Below are positions 27,421-35,637 of a DNA stretch of 64,000 nt, piece by piece. The stretch is from assembly GCA_002239005.1 (NCBI GenBank), contig MPNL01000009.1, positions 22,561 to 86,560 on the forward strand, written 5' to 3'. Within the stretch, counting starts at the first letter, position 1. Every line of letters begins with the position of its first letter. Under the pieces are notes generated by a model. That model was not told the DNA's origin and did no database searches. It worked only from the letters and a program-made list of their open reading frames with translations. This stretch comes from Truepera sp. bin119 (GTDB taxonomy: Bacteria > Deinococcota > Deinococci > Deinococcales > Trueperaceae). A program made the position numbers and the translations under genes.

Positions 27421-28343
27421 AACCCCTCCCGAGTGGCTTTTTGAACACCTTCCATATCTGTCACGGCTACCGCCTCTACCCTCTCGAGGGTTCGACCGAC
27501 GAGACCGGTGAGGACCCTTCCAGATCCGAACTCGAGAAAGCGGTCGACACCGAGTGCTGCGAGGCGCTCAACGGTCTCCTGCCAGCGCACGGGAGCCGTG
27601 ACCTGCCTGGTGAGGGTTGCGGTGGCGTCGTGGACATCGTGTAACAGATCGGCAGTGACATTGGTGACGATACCGAAGGCGGGCTCGCGGAAGGTGACCT
27701 GCTGCAAGTCGATCGCCAGGCGTTCGGCCGCTGGTGCCATGAGGCTGCAGTGGAATGGAGAGGAGACCTTTAGGGGAACGACCCGCGCACCCCCCTTCCG
27801 GAGAGAGCGGGAGGCCACAGCCACAGCTTCTGCCTCACCCGAGATGACGGTCTGGCCCGGAGAGTTGAAGTTCGCGGGCTCGACCGCACCCTCGGTCTCG
27901 CTGCACACCCGTTCGACCTCCCTGCGGTCGACCTTGAGCACGGCGACCATCGCCCCCTTTCCCTCGGGAACGGCCTCCTGCATGTAGGTCCCGCGCTTTC
28001 GGACCAGTCGGAGTGCCTCCGCAAGTGGGAGGGAGCCAGCGGTCACGTGGGCGGTATACTCTCCGAGGCTGTGTCCGGCCGCGTAGTCGGGGAGCGCCCC
28101 ACCGGCGCTGCGATAGGCACCGAAGGCTGCAGCACCGGCTGCGACCAGGACCGGCTGCTGATTGGAGGTGAGTTGGAGCACCTCAGTGGGGCCTTCGAAC
28201 ATCAGCCTCAGCAGGCCGGGAAGAATCGCCTCAGCCTCATCGAGCACACGCTGCGCAGCAGGACTGTTCTCGTAAAGGTCGCGGCCCATCCCGATCGTCT
28301 GTGAGCCCTGACCAGGAAAGAGGGCAGCTAGCTTTCCACTCAC
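27417..28343 (-). CDS. fabD: Malonyl-CoA:ACP transacylase
   Basis: The enzyme loads malonyl groups onto ACP. The active-site serine lies in AAGHSLGEYTA, with the oxyanion segment FPGQGSQTIGMG at the start and the His in VSSPFHCSLM. I start it at the GTG at 28343, which overlaps the fabH stop (GTGA), giving VSGKLAALFPGQG; an ATG 11 codons earlier would run well into fabH. Confidence 0.94.
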   Translation of the reverse strand: MSGKLAALFPGQGSQTIGMGRDLYENSPAAQRVLDEAEAILPGLLRLMFEGPTEVLQLTSNQQPVLVAAGAAAFGAYRSAGGALPDYAAGHSLGEYTAHVTAGSLPLAEALRLVRKRGTYMQEAVPEGKGAMVAVLKVDRREVERVCSETEGAVEPANFNSPGQTVISGEAEAVAVASRSLRKGGARVVPLKVSSPFHCSLMAPAAERLAIDLQQVTFREPAFGIVTNVTADLLHDVHDATATLTRQVTAPVRWQETVERLAALGVDRFLEFGSGRVLTGLVGRTLERVEAVAVTDMEGVQKATREGL

Positions 28344-29329
28344 GCGCCGCCCCAGGTGAGTACGCTCGCCCCCCAAGTCAGTCCGGCTCCGAACGAGACC
28401 AGCAAGAGGTGGTCGCCCGCTTCGACACGGCCCTCATCAAGGGCGTGCTTGAGCGCTAGCGGGATGCTGGCTGTCGAATTGTTGCCATACTCGTCCACGG
28501 TCACCACCACGCGCTCCTGTGAGAGGCCGAGCAGTTCGCGCGCCGCTTCGATGATTCGCGAGTTGGCTTGGTGGGGCACGAGCAGGCTGATGTCACTGTT
28601 CGATAGCTCCGCCTTCTCGACCGCCTCGACAGTAGAGGTGTGCATGACCCGGACCGCGAACTTAAACACCTCGCGGCCGTTCATGTAGAGGGTGTCGGAG
28701 AGGGGCTCCCCATTCGGTAGACAGCAGCCGGTCGCCCGCTTGTGCAGATGATGGGCCCCACCTCCGTCTACGCCCAGAACTATCGACTTGAGGCCGTACG
28801 GTTCGGGTACGGCCTCCACTACGCTGGCGCCTGCGCCGTCCCCGAAGAGCACCGCGGTGGAGCGATCCTCCCAATCGAGCACCTTGGTGAGGGCCTCGGC
28901 GCCGATGGTCAGTACCTTCCTGTACTGCCCTGATTCGACGTAGGCCTTGGCTACCGAGAGAGCGTAGATCCACCCGGGGCAGGCCGCGAGAAGGTCGAAG
29001 GCCCCCGCCTTGAGTCCGAAGTGATCCTGTACCAGAGCAGCGGTGGCGGGGAAGAGAGCGTCCGGGGTGTTGGTCGCCACGATCACGAACTCGACCCCGT
29101 CGAGGGCACCCTCTCCATGTCGAGCGACCAAGTCCTCTACGCTGCGCACAGCCAGATCGGAGGTGAATTCGTTATCTGCCGCTACGTGCCTCTTGCGGAT
29201 TCCGGTGCGGGTCCGAATCCACTCGTCGGAGGTGTCCAGGACCTTTTCCAGGTCGGAGTTGGTGATGACTTTCGGGGGTGCATATGCACCCAAGGCAGTC
29301 ACGCCCGCACGTGCGGCTCTCGAGGTCAC
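28340..29329 (-). CDS. fabH: 3-oxoacyl-ACP synthase III
   Basis: The enzyme starts fatty-acid synthesis by condensing acyl-CoA with malonyl-ACP. Its triad is Cys in LLAACPGWIYALS (most relatives have ACSGF here), His in VPHQANSRIIEAA and Asn in YGNNSTASIPLAL. SDEWIRTRTGIRKRH is the conserved N-terminal block. The GTG start at 29329 has only a weak ribosome site. A 148-base gap separates it from rpmF. PlsX, often found here, is absent. Confidence 0.94.
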   Translation of the reverse strand: MTSRAARAGVTALGAYAPPKVITNSDLEKVLDTSDEWIRTRTGIRKRHVAADNEFTSDLAVRSVEDLVARHGEGALDGVEFVIVATNTPDALFPATAALVQDHFGLKAGAFDLLAACPGWIYALSVAKAYVESGQYRKVLTIGAEALTKVLDWEDRSTAVLFGDGAGASVVEAVPEPYGLKSIVLGVDGGGAHHLHKRATGCCLPNGEPLSDTLYMNGREVFKFAVRVMHTSTVEAVEKAELSNSDISLLVPHQANSRIIEAARELLGLSQERVVVTVDEYGNNSTASIPLALKHALDEGRVEAGDHLLLVSFGAGLTWGASVLTWGGA

Positions 29330-29477
29330 ATCATCACATCCAGTCCTGTGCTGTTACGTCGCTGCCGGCCGCGGCCATGCGCATGATAAGGGTGAAGACG
29401 ACCCGGAAGCAGCCCATTCTAAGCAATTCGCTGTTGGGGGGCGGGGAGGGTTCCGAGCCCGGGACCTTTCCCGGTCG

Positions 29478-29666
29478 TCAGGTATCGACCTCGATCACTT
29501 GGCGACCGGCGTAGGAACCGCACTCGGGACACACAACGTGAGGCGGCTTCATGGTCCTGCATCCGGGGCACTCCACCAGTTCCGGTGCGGTTAAGGCGTG
29601 GTGGCTGCGGCGCTGATCGCGACGAGCCTTCGAGGTGCGTTTCTTGGGGAGGGGGCGCTTGGCCAT
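29478..29666 (-). CDS. rpmF: 50S ribosomal protein L32
   Basis: A 62-residue basic protein starting MAKRPLPKKRTSKARRD with a four-cysteine zinc site, CPGC and CPEC. It is a large-subunit component. Its place between yceD and fabH links ribosome assembly and lipid synthesis in many bacteria. Confidence 0.96.
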   Translation of the reverse strand: MAKRPLPKKRTSKARRDQRRSHHALTAPELVECPGCRTMKPPHVVCPECGSYAGRQVIEVDT

Positions 29667-29693
29667 GGGGTTTCTCCTTATGGTGGATCTGCA

Positions 29694-30254
29694 CTACAGA
29701 TCTAGATCCTTTAGGGTGGCGAACGGGGAGGTGGTAGGGGGGCTCCGTTCCCCCTCCAACTCGGGGTATTCGTTGAGGTTCACCCCGTCGAGGGAGAGCC
29801 CCTTACAGCTGTTCTTACATAGCGCAGTCAGCGGCAGGTCGATAGCGAACAGCTGTGCCAACATCGGGCCGAAGTCCACTTCGGGGTGGCCGAACAGAAG
29901 TCGTTCCTCCTCATCCTCGCTGGTCTCAGCTAGCGTGAGTCGCTCCGTGGCCGGCTGATAGGTCATGGGGTAGAGGAAGCTCGAGGCGACCGGAATCGGG
30001 ACATCCGCGAGGCAGCGGCGGCACTCGAGGAGCGCGGCCCCTGCGACCTCGCCCTCGGCAAGGAAGTCGTCGTCACCACCAGCATTGCGGATGGTGAGGC
30101 GCCAGGCGAGCGGCCCATTGAGCCGCAGGCCGATCTCACTGAGGTGAGTTCCGTCCGGATCGAGTAGACCCTCCCCCCCCACCTCATCTGGAGAATTCGG
30201 GGCATGATTGAGCAGCATCGCTAGGTTGAGCGTTGCGTCCCGTCGAGACACCAT
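29694..30254 (-). CDS. yceD: YceD/DUF177 family protein
   Basis: The 186-residue protein has the DUF177 signature: a central CRRC in LLECRRCLADVPIPV and the C-terminal CKNSCKGLSLDGVNLN. Family members are linked genetically to 23S rRNA processing or large-subunit assembly. It is the first gene of the rpmF-fab operon and starts with an ATG six bases after a -10 box, suggesting a leaderless mRNA. Confidence 0.92.
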   Translation of the reverse strand: MVSRRDATLNLAMLLNHAPNSPDEVGGEGLLDPDGTHLSEIGLRLNGPLAWRLTIRNAGGDDDFLAEGEVAGAALLECRRCLADVPIPVASSFLYPMTYQPATERLTLAETSEDEEERLLFGHPEVDFGPMLAQLFAIDLPLTALCKNSCKGLSLDGVNLNEYPELEGERSPPTTSPFATLKDLDL

Positions 30255-30260
30255 CTCTCA

Positions 30261-30290
30261 AAGGTAAGGGTTCTTAAGAGGGGGTGTCAA
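30261..30290 (-). promoter_or_regulatory. Leaderless promoter of the yceD-rpmF-fab operon
   Basis: Leftwards, a perfect TTGACA (30290-30285), an 18-base spacer and TACCTT (30266-30261) are followed after six bases by the yceD ATG. Transcription should begin at or next to the start codon. Confidence 0.65.
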
Positions 30291-30532
30291 GCGCCTCGGC
30301 GACCCACCTTTGGGCACCCTGGTTCGAGCGAGCGTGGGGGTCGTCAACCCAGCTGCAAACCGCTTCTGGGGTGGCGGGAGGTGTGACCCCGGACCTCGGT
30401 AGTTGCGATGCCCCCTTGTCAACTCTGTTCGGGTCCCTGGCTGCGCTCTACTGGGGAGTTCGCGAGATCCTAATCCGCTGGATCCCCTGACCTCGTCCGA
30501 CGGCTCACACCGTTACCTGGGGTGATATGCTT

Positions 30533-30538
30533 TATACT
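30533..30538 (+). promoter_or_regulatory. Putative leaderless -10 box of hisA
   Basis: TATACT lies exactly six bases before the hisA ATG at 30545, where no ribosome site exists. No clear -35 is seen. The spacing matches that at yceD and arsR. Confidence 0.5.
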
Positions 30539-30544
30539 TCGCCG

Positions 30545-31354
30545 ATGTTCCTTGTGATCCCCGCTGTCGATATCCAGCAGGGCCGGGTGGTCCGCCTGTT
30601 TGAGGGCGATCCCGAGCGTGAGACGGTCTACTTCGACCGACCCCTCGACGCCGCTCGTCACTGGGCCGGATTGGGGGCCGAATGGCTTCATCTAGTCGAT
30701 CTTGATGCCGCCTTGGGGCGGGGCAATAACAGGGCTGAGATCCTCGAGATCGCTGGGGCGGGTCTTGCCTGCGTCGAGGTGGGCGGCGGCATCCGCAGCC
30801 TCGAGGGGGCCCGCGACTGGCTCCCCCCGGGTGGGCGGGGGGGGCCGGGGGCCGGCCCCCCCCCGCTGCCCGGGGGGGGTGCGGAGGTGGGGGGGGGCAT
30901 CCGCAGCCTCGAGGTGGCCCGCGACTGGCTCGACCGGGTTGAGCGGGTAGTGCTGGGTACCGTCGCCACCCAGTTGCCAGAGGTGGTCGAGGCGCTGGTC
31001 GCCGATTTCGGGCCCGAGCGCGTCGCTGTCTCGATCGATGCTTACGAGGGCAGAGTGGCGGTGCGAGGTTGGGCCGAGGTCACCGAGGTGGAGACGGTCG
31101 GGTTGGCGGTAAGAATGGCGGGTCTGGGCGTGCGCCACCTCATCTACACCGACGTTAGCCGGGACGGGACCCTGCGCGGGGTCAACGCCGAGCCGGTGCG
31201 GGCGCTCCGCGCCGCTTTCCCCCATACCCTGATTGCGGGCGGTGGGGTTGCGACCGATGCCGACCTCGACCTTTATGAGCAACTCGGGCTCGACGGATGC
31301 CTCGTCGGTCGTGCCCTTTACGAGGGGAGAGTTCACTATCCCCGAACTCCCTGA
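30545..31354 (+). CDS. hisA: ProFAR isomerase HisA, with a 36-residue artefactual insertion
   Basis: HisA isomerises ProFAR in histidine biosynthesis. The TIM barrel starts [20 protein letters not shown] with the catalytic Asp, and the second acid lies in [13 protein letters not shown]. The frame is open for 269 residues, but residues around 80-120 contain [10 protein letters not shown](G/V)ARDWL twice, separated by a Gly/Pro-rich stretch. Removing the 108-base offset leaves about 233 residues, the normal length. The intervening DNA looks like a corrupted copy of the sequence that follows. The start at 30545 matches the family N-terminus; an ATG six codons earlier is possible. Confidence 0.88.
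   Translation: MFLVIPAVDIQQGRVVRLFEGDPERETVYFDRPLDAARHWAGLGAEWLHLVDLDAALGRGNNRAEILEIAGAGLACVEVGGGIRSLEGARDWLPPGGRGGPGAGPPPLPGGGAEVGGGIRSLEVARDWLDRVERVVLGTVATQLPEVVEALVADFGPERVAVSIDAYEGRVAVRGWAEVTEVETVGLAVRMAGLGVRHLIYTDVSRDGTLRGVNAEPVRALRAAFPHTLIAGGGVATDADLDLYEQLGLDGCLVGRALYEGRVHYPRTP
30776..30930 (+). repeat. Direct duplication with G/C-only filler inside hisA
   Basis: About 47 bases starting GAGGTGGGCGG (30776) recur at 30884 with an offset of 108. The 60 bases between follow the true downstream sequence base by base, with nearly all A and T positions read as G or C. This is what a low-quality read tail joined without collapsing its overlap would produce. Confidence 0.8.
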
Positions 31355-32156
31355 GGTCGAGACTGTCCGCCGTGAACTCGAGCCTTGGCTCGTTGGGAGA
31401 ACCATCCTCCAGGCCGAGCGGGTCGAGGCCCCGCCAAGCCCGAAGTATGCTAGCCTCGAGCGGGCTGCGGGCCAGCGCATCGGGGCTGTGAACCGTCGCG
31501 GCAAGTTCCTGCTTCTGCCGCTTTCGCTCGGTGACGAGTTGGTTGTTCATCTAGGCATGACCGGTGTGGTGAGCCCGGATCCCCCCGAGGCACATCTGCG
31601 GGTGAAATTGACGCTCGACCACGGTCCAGATCCCACGCTCTACTTCTGCGATGTGCGTCGGTTCGGGCGCTTCCTAGTCGTGCCAGCTGGCGACTACCGG
31701 TCGCTCCCGACGCTCCACGGCATGGGTCCAGAACCGCTCTGCGATACCTTCACGGCAGCTGGCTTCGCCCAAGCACTTAAGCGCTCGGGCACCCCCATCA
31801 AGAGCTACCTCCTCTCTCAGAAGCCTGTTGCGGGGGTCGGCAATATCTACGCTGACGAGGCCCTGTGGCGCGCCGGCGTAAGTCCGCTGACCCCGGCAAA
31901 CCGCGTCTCGGTTTGCAAGGTCGGGCCGCTCTGTGATGCCGTCCGGGAGGTCCTTGCGGCTAGCATCGAGGCTCAGGGAACCACCCTCAACGACTACCGC
32001 ACCGTTAGCGGAGGGGTGGGCAGCTACCTCAAGGGGTTAAATGTCTACGGTCACGCCGATGAGCCCTGTCCCCGCTGTGGCAGAGCGATCTGCAAGGTTA
32101 GGCTGAGCAGCAGGAGCACATATTTCTGCCCCCGTTGCCAGCCGGCTCGTACCTGA
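31338..32156 (+). CDS. mutM: Formamidopyrimidine-DNA glycosylase, apparent ATC start
   Basis: MutM removes 8-oxoguanine and cleaves the abasic site. It must begin Met-Pro, because the processed N-terminal proline forms the Schiff base. Here [17 protein letters not shown] is preceded by ATC at 31338-31340, with GGGGAGA about eight bases upstream and no ATG, GTG or TTG at that point. Other features are intact: the lysine in NRRGKFLLLP, GVGNIYADEALW, and a C4 zinc finger (CPRC and CPRC). The start lies inside the last 17 bases of hisA. A GTG nine codons upstream (31311) would bury the proline. Either a rare ATC start or a base error is present. Confidence 0.9.
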   Translation: MPELPEVETVRRELEPWLVGRTILQAERVEAPPSPKYASLERAAGQRIGAVNRRGKFLLLPLSLGDELVVHLGMTGVVSPDPPEAHLRVKLTLDHGPDPTLYFCDVRRFGRFLVVPAGDYRSLPTLHGMGPEPLCDTFTAAGFAQALKRSGTPIKSYLLSQKPVAGVGNIYADEALWRAGVSPLTPANRVSVCKVGPLCDAVREVLAASIEAQGTTLNDYRTVSGGVGSYLKGLNVYGHADEPCPRCGRAICKVRLSSRSTYFCPRCQPART

Positions 32157-32381
32157 AGGGATCCTGGCTACCGTTAGTACAGCTTGCGGATCGTTCTCCC
32201 CGGGGTGGATTCCTCGGTTATCCCGAGGTGGTCGTATCCGATATGGAGCCAGCCTCTCGGCTTCGAGTCGAGAACCAACCTCGGAGGTCGCCTCGAAAGG
32301 TCGCTGGATTAGGGGGTCCCTACTAGTGGCGATCCTATTGACCGTTCGGTCCCTCCCTGCGGAGTGGGCGTATGCTACCTC

Positions 32382-32774
32382 ATGCCGTACCGTACCGATA
32401 TCCAGGTCCGATTCGCCGATACCGATGCCCTGGGACATGTCAACAACAGTGCTTTCGCCCACTACGCCGAGCATGCCCGGATCGAGTTCTTCCAGCACCT
32501 AGGTGGTCGGGTGGGCGGTCTGATCTTGGCCCGACTCGCTATCGACTTCCGGCGCCAAGTCCACTTCGGCACGACGGTCATGGTGGAGACTGAGGTCGAA
32601 CGGGTCGGGACCAGCAGCATCGCTCTGCGGCAGGGCATCTACGCTGTAGGGGACACCGCCGAGGTCGCTGCCGAGGTCGAATCGGTGGTGGTGCACTTCG
32701 ACTACAAGACCAACCAGCCCCGGCGTGTCCCCGGTGGTCTGCGGGGGAAGCTGGCCGCGTTCGCGGCGTTGTAG
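32382..32774 (+). CDS. 4HBT-type acyl-CoA thioesterase
   Basis: This 130-residue hotdog-fold enzyme has the hallmark VRFADTDALGHVNNSAFAHY, whose second Asp is the likely catalytic base in 4-hydroxybenzoyl-CoA thioesterase relatives. It probably hydrolyses acyl-CoA. TATGCT stands five bases ahead of the ATG without a ribosome site, again suggesting a leaderless start. Confidence 0.88.
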   Translation: MPYRTDIQVRFADTDALGHVNNSAFAHYAEHARIEFFQHLGGRVGGLILARLAIDFRRQVHFGTTVMVETEVERVGTSSIALRQGIYAVGDTAEVAAEVESVVVHFDYKTNQPRRVPGGLRGKLAAFAAL

Positions 32775-33137
32775 GGCGCGAGTAGGTAGCTGGCGGGGGT
32801 GAGGTAACACCCTACGACGCGATCCCTGGGGAAGTGTGCAGCTACTGAGTAGGTTAAGGTCAGTGGCCGGTTGCCTCTTGGCGTGCCGGCTTGGGGAAGG
32901 GGTCGGTCTCTGAATCGGTGACCTCGGAGTCTCTATCGCCCCTGAAGTCGAGAGGGGTGTCGTTCGTGCTAGATTGGGTATAGATAGAGTCTGTCTGAGG
33001 CAATAGTACGGGCTGTAACACGGTTTATAGTGAAACTGCAAGGGTCGACATGTCTGAAGCAGAAATCGAGACTTATCGTGATGAAATCGGGAACATTATA
33101 ATTCTAGTCTGGTAGGGTGAAAGGTGGACCGCTTAGT
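32775..33137 (+). other. Intergenic region upstream of the thioredoxin-like gene
   Basis: It holds a TATAAT at 33097-33102, a plausible -10 with a poor -35 (TTATCG). An ATG at 33050, preceded by AAGGG, opens a 21-residue frame (MSEAEIETYRDEIGNIIILV, then W) closing at 33115. That small frame could be a leader peptide or the start of a decayed gene. Nothing else is recognised. Confidence 0.3.
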
Positions 33138-33665
33138 ATGAAGTTGCAGCTAAGGAAAAGATACCCGCAGATCCTAGTGGCCACAGTTTTGACCGTGCTG
33201 GGCATGCAAGCCCTAGCGCAGGGGGAGCGCTCCGATTGGCACACCCTCGAGTTGACCGACGCTCGTACCGGTGCGGTCTTTACGCTGGCTGGCTTTGGGG
33301 ACAGGACGGTCTTCGTAGAGACCATGGCGACTTGGTGTGTCCGCTGCGCCCGGCAGCTTGACAACATGGCAGTTGCGCGCACCGACCTGTCCGAGGAGGA
33401 GGTTGTCTTCGTGGCGGTCTCCGTCGAGGGCAACCTGCCCCCGGAACGCCTAGCTAGCTACGCCGAGAGTCGCGGCTTCGACTGGATCTTTGCGGTGGCT
33501 ACACCGGAGCTGCTGACCGCTCTGGTTGAAACCTTTGGCCGAACCATCACCAACCCTCCTTCGACCCCCCACTTCCTCATCTACTCGGACGGGACCTTCA
33601 CCGAGTTGGCTACGGGGATCAAGCAGCCTGAGGAGATTATCGCCTTAGTCCAAGATAGTCTCTGA
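33138..33665 (+). CDS. Secreted thioredoxin-like (TlpA/redoxin) protein
   Basis: The start at 33138 gives a signal peptide MKLQLRKRYPQILVATVLTV ending near ALAQ. The mature domain has a thioredoxin active site CVRC within TMATWCVRCARQLDNM. It would reduce or exchange disulfides outside the membrane. The CcdA-like gene begins ten bases downstream and could supply its electrons. An in-frame GTG seven codons earlier is less suited to a signal peptide. Confidence 0.85.
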   Translation: MKLQLRKRYPQILVATVLTVLGMQALAQGERSDWHTLELTDARTGAVFTLAGFGDRTVFVETMATWCVRCARQLDNMAVARTDLSEEEVVFVAVSVEGNLPPERLASYAESRGFDWIFAVATPELLTALVETFGRTITNPPSTPHFLIYSDGTFTELATGIKQPEEIIALVQDSL

Positions 33666-33675
33666 CCCAGACTTC

Positions 33676-34341
33676 ATGAGCCAGCTGCTCGAGGCCTTCC
33701 TCCTAGGCAACGGCGCGATCCTGACCAATGTCTGTCTGCTGCCGCTCTACCCCGGCCTGATCGTGTTCCTTGCCAGCACCGCCTCCGATGAGCGCACCCG
33801 CCGCGCAAGCGGCTGGCTAGGTCTCCTGGTACTCGCCGGGGTCTTGACCCTGATGATCCTCGTTGGCCTCGCTCTCTCCCTCCTCCGTGCCTCCTTCGGT
33901 GGCCTGCTCCCCTGGCTCCTACCCACGATCTATGGCGCTGTCCTTATCCTGGGCGCCACGATGCTCTTGGGGGTCAACCCCTTCTCCCGCCTGTCGGGGC
34001 TGAACGCACCACTGGTACGCAACCCTGTGCAGAGCGCCTACCTCTACGGGCTACTGTTGGGGCCCATGACCCTGCCCTGTACCGGCCCCATCGTGCTGGG
34101 CGCCTTCCTGGTCGGTGCAGGGAGCGTCACTGCCCTTGCCGACGGTCTCCTCTACTTTCTGGTCTTCGGCCTCGGTTTCGGCTGGCCGCTGGTGCTGCTG
34201 CCCCTGCTGGCACTGCCCCTACAGCGCCGCGCTACCGGCTGGCTCACCCGGCATTATCGGGTCCTCACCCGTCTGTCGGGGATACTACTGCTGGCGATCG
34301 GGACGTTCGGGATGGTCACCGAGGTAGCGCCGAATCTGTAG
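33676..34341 (+). CDS. CcdA/DsbD-like membrane electron carrier
   Basis: This 221-residue protein has six or so membrane helices of the CcdA fold. One conserved cysteine is in ILTNVCLLPLYPGLIVFLAS near residue 15 and the other in MTLPCTGPIVLGAFLVGAGS near residue 138. They shuttle electrons from cytosolic thioredoxin across the membrane. The adjacent secreted thioredoxin-like protein is the natural partner. Uses include cytochrome c maturation and oxidative-stress repair. Confidence 0.87.
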   Translation: MSQLLEAFLLGNGAILTNVCLLPLYPGLIVFLASTASDERTRRASGWLGLLVLAGVLTLMILVGLALSLLRASFGGLLPWLLPTIYGAVLILGATMLLGVNPFSRLSGLNAPLVRNPVQSAYLYGLLLGPMTLPCTGPIVLGAFLVGAGSVTALADGLLYFLVFGLGFGWPLVLLPLLALPLQRRATGWLTRHYRVLTRLSGILLLAIGTFGMVTEVAPNL

Positions 34342-34394
34342 GACCCGGAGGTCCCCAGGGCAGCTACGGGTGCGCCCACCTTGGTGGACGTGCC

Positions 34395-35576
34395 ATGATG
34401 GATCTCGTCGTGTCGACCAACCCCCCTGAAATCGGTTCGAGAGACGAGTTTCACACCGAGCAGATCGTCACTATCGCCGGGGGACACTTCGTCCACGACA
34501 CCTACACAGCCTTCGTTGCCCCGCTGCTGCCGCTGCTGCGCGAGCGCCTCGGGATCGGCTACGCCCTTGCGGGCGGGCTGGCGATCTTCACCCAACTCCC
34601 CAGTCTGCTCAACCCCCTGATCGGCTACCTGGCTGACCGGGTGAGTTCGCGCTATTTTGTGATCCTCGCCCCAGCGGTCACTGCCACCCTGGTGAGCATC
34701 ATAGGGCTGGCTGGCGACTACCTGACCCTAGCCTTGTTGCTCTTGGCGGCTGGGGTGAGCGTGGCGGCCTTCCATGCGCCGGCCCCTGCGATGATCGCCC
34801 AGGTAACGGGCCCCCGGGTCGGTGCCGGAATGAGCATCTTCATGGCGGCCGGCGAGCTAGGTCGCACCCTGGGCCCGGTGGTGGTGGTCGCCGCGGTGGG
34901 CTGGTTCGGCCTCGAGGGACTGTGGCGCGTGACCTTCGTAGGCTGGGCGGTCTCCGGGATCCTATACTGGCGGCTGCGCAACGTGCGGGCGCGGCCCGTT
35001 TCGGGCCCTGGCTTTCTGCCTTGGGACAGAGTCCGGCGGGTGTTCCCGGCGCTCACCTGTCTGATGCTGTCGCGGACGCTAATGATCGCGGGGCTGACCA
35101 CCTTTCTACCTCTGTTCATGACCGAGGTTCGCGGGGGCGGACTGTGGTTGGCTGCGGCGTCGCTCACCATCCTCGAGGCTGCCGGGGTCGTAGGGGCCCT
35201 CGGCTCGGGTACCGTGAGTGATCGCTTCGGACGCGCCCGGGTACTGCTAGTACTGTTCGCCATCGCGCCGGTACTGATGCTGGTGTTCCTGGTGGCTCCA
35301 CCCTGGCTGTCGATCCCGCTCCTAATCGGCTTGGGGCTCACTGCCATCTCGCCCACCCCGGTCTTCCTGGCCATTGTCCAGGAGGAGTTCACCGAGAGCC
35401 GAGCGCTGGCCAACGGCACACTCCTGGCGCTAAATTTCCTGATCCGGGCGCTAGGTGTGTGGCTAGTGGGGTTGCTGGCGGACGGGTTCGGGCTCGAGCA
35501 GGCGTTCCTGGTAAGCGGGGTGGTGGCATTTGCGGCGCTGCCAGCGGTAGCGTTGTTGAGGGGAGCCTCTAACTGA
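34395..35576 (+). CDS. Major facilitator superfamily transporter
   Basis: The 393-residue protein has about 12 membrane helices. The MFS loop motif GYLADRVSSRYF follows helix 2, and a related GTVSDRFGRARVL follows helix 8. HFVHDTYTAFVAPLLPLL near the start resembles fosmidomycin-resistance-type transporters. Two adjacent ATGs (34395, 34398) are possible starts. It is followed by an ArsR gene with its own promoter, so joint regulation is unproven. Substrate unknown. Confidence 0.87.
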   Translation: MMDLVVSTNPPEIGSRDEFHTEQIVTIAGGHFVHDTYTAFVAPLLPLLRERLGIGYALAGGLAIFTQLPSLLNPLIGYLADRVSSRYFVILAPAVTATLVSIIGLAGDYLTLALLLLAAGVSVAAFHAPAPAMIAQVTGPRVGAGMSIFMAAGELGRTLGPVVVVAAVGWFGLEGLWRVTFVGWAVSGILYWRLRNVRARPVSGPGFLPWDRVRRVFPALTCLMLSRTLMIAGLTTFLPLFMTEVRGGGLWLAAASLTILEAAGVVGALGSGTVSDRFGRARVLLVLFAIAPVLMLVFLVAPPWLSIPLLIGLGLTAISPTPVFLAIVQEEFTESRALANGTLLALNFLIRALGVWLVGLLADGFGLEQAFLVSGVVAFAALPAVALLRGASN

Positions 35577-35602
35577 AGCACCGGAGGGGGGCGGGCAACA
35601 TA

Positions 35603-35631
35603 TTGACAAATTTCGATGCATCGAATATCAT
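35603..35631 (+). promoter_or_regulatory. arsR promoter with palindromic operator, leaderless
   Basis: TTGACA (35603-35608), a 17-base spacer and TATCAT (35626-35631) are followed by six bases and the ATG. The spacer carries the perfect palindrome TTCGATGCATCGAA (35612-35625), a natural site for the ArsR dimer, so the gene is probably autorepressed. Confidence 0.7.
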
Positions 35632-35637
35632 CGATAT

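Noticed and set aside
30821..30884. Gly/Pro-rich insertion in HisA as a new functional loop
   Set aside because: The DNA is a corrupted copy of the adjacent sequence, so an assembly artefact explains it better.
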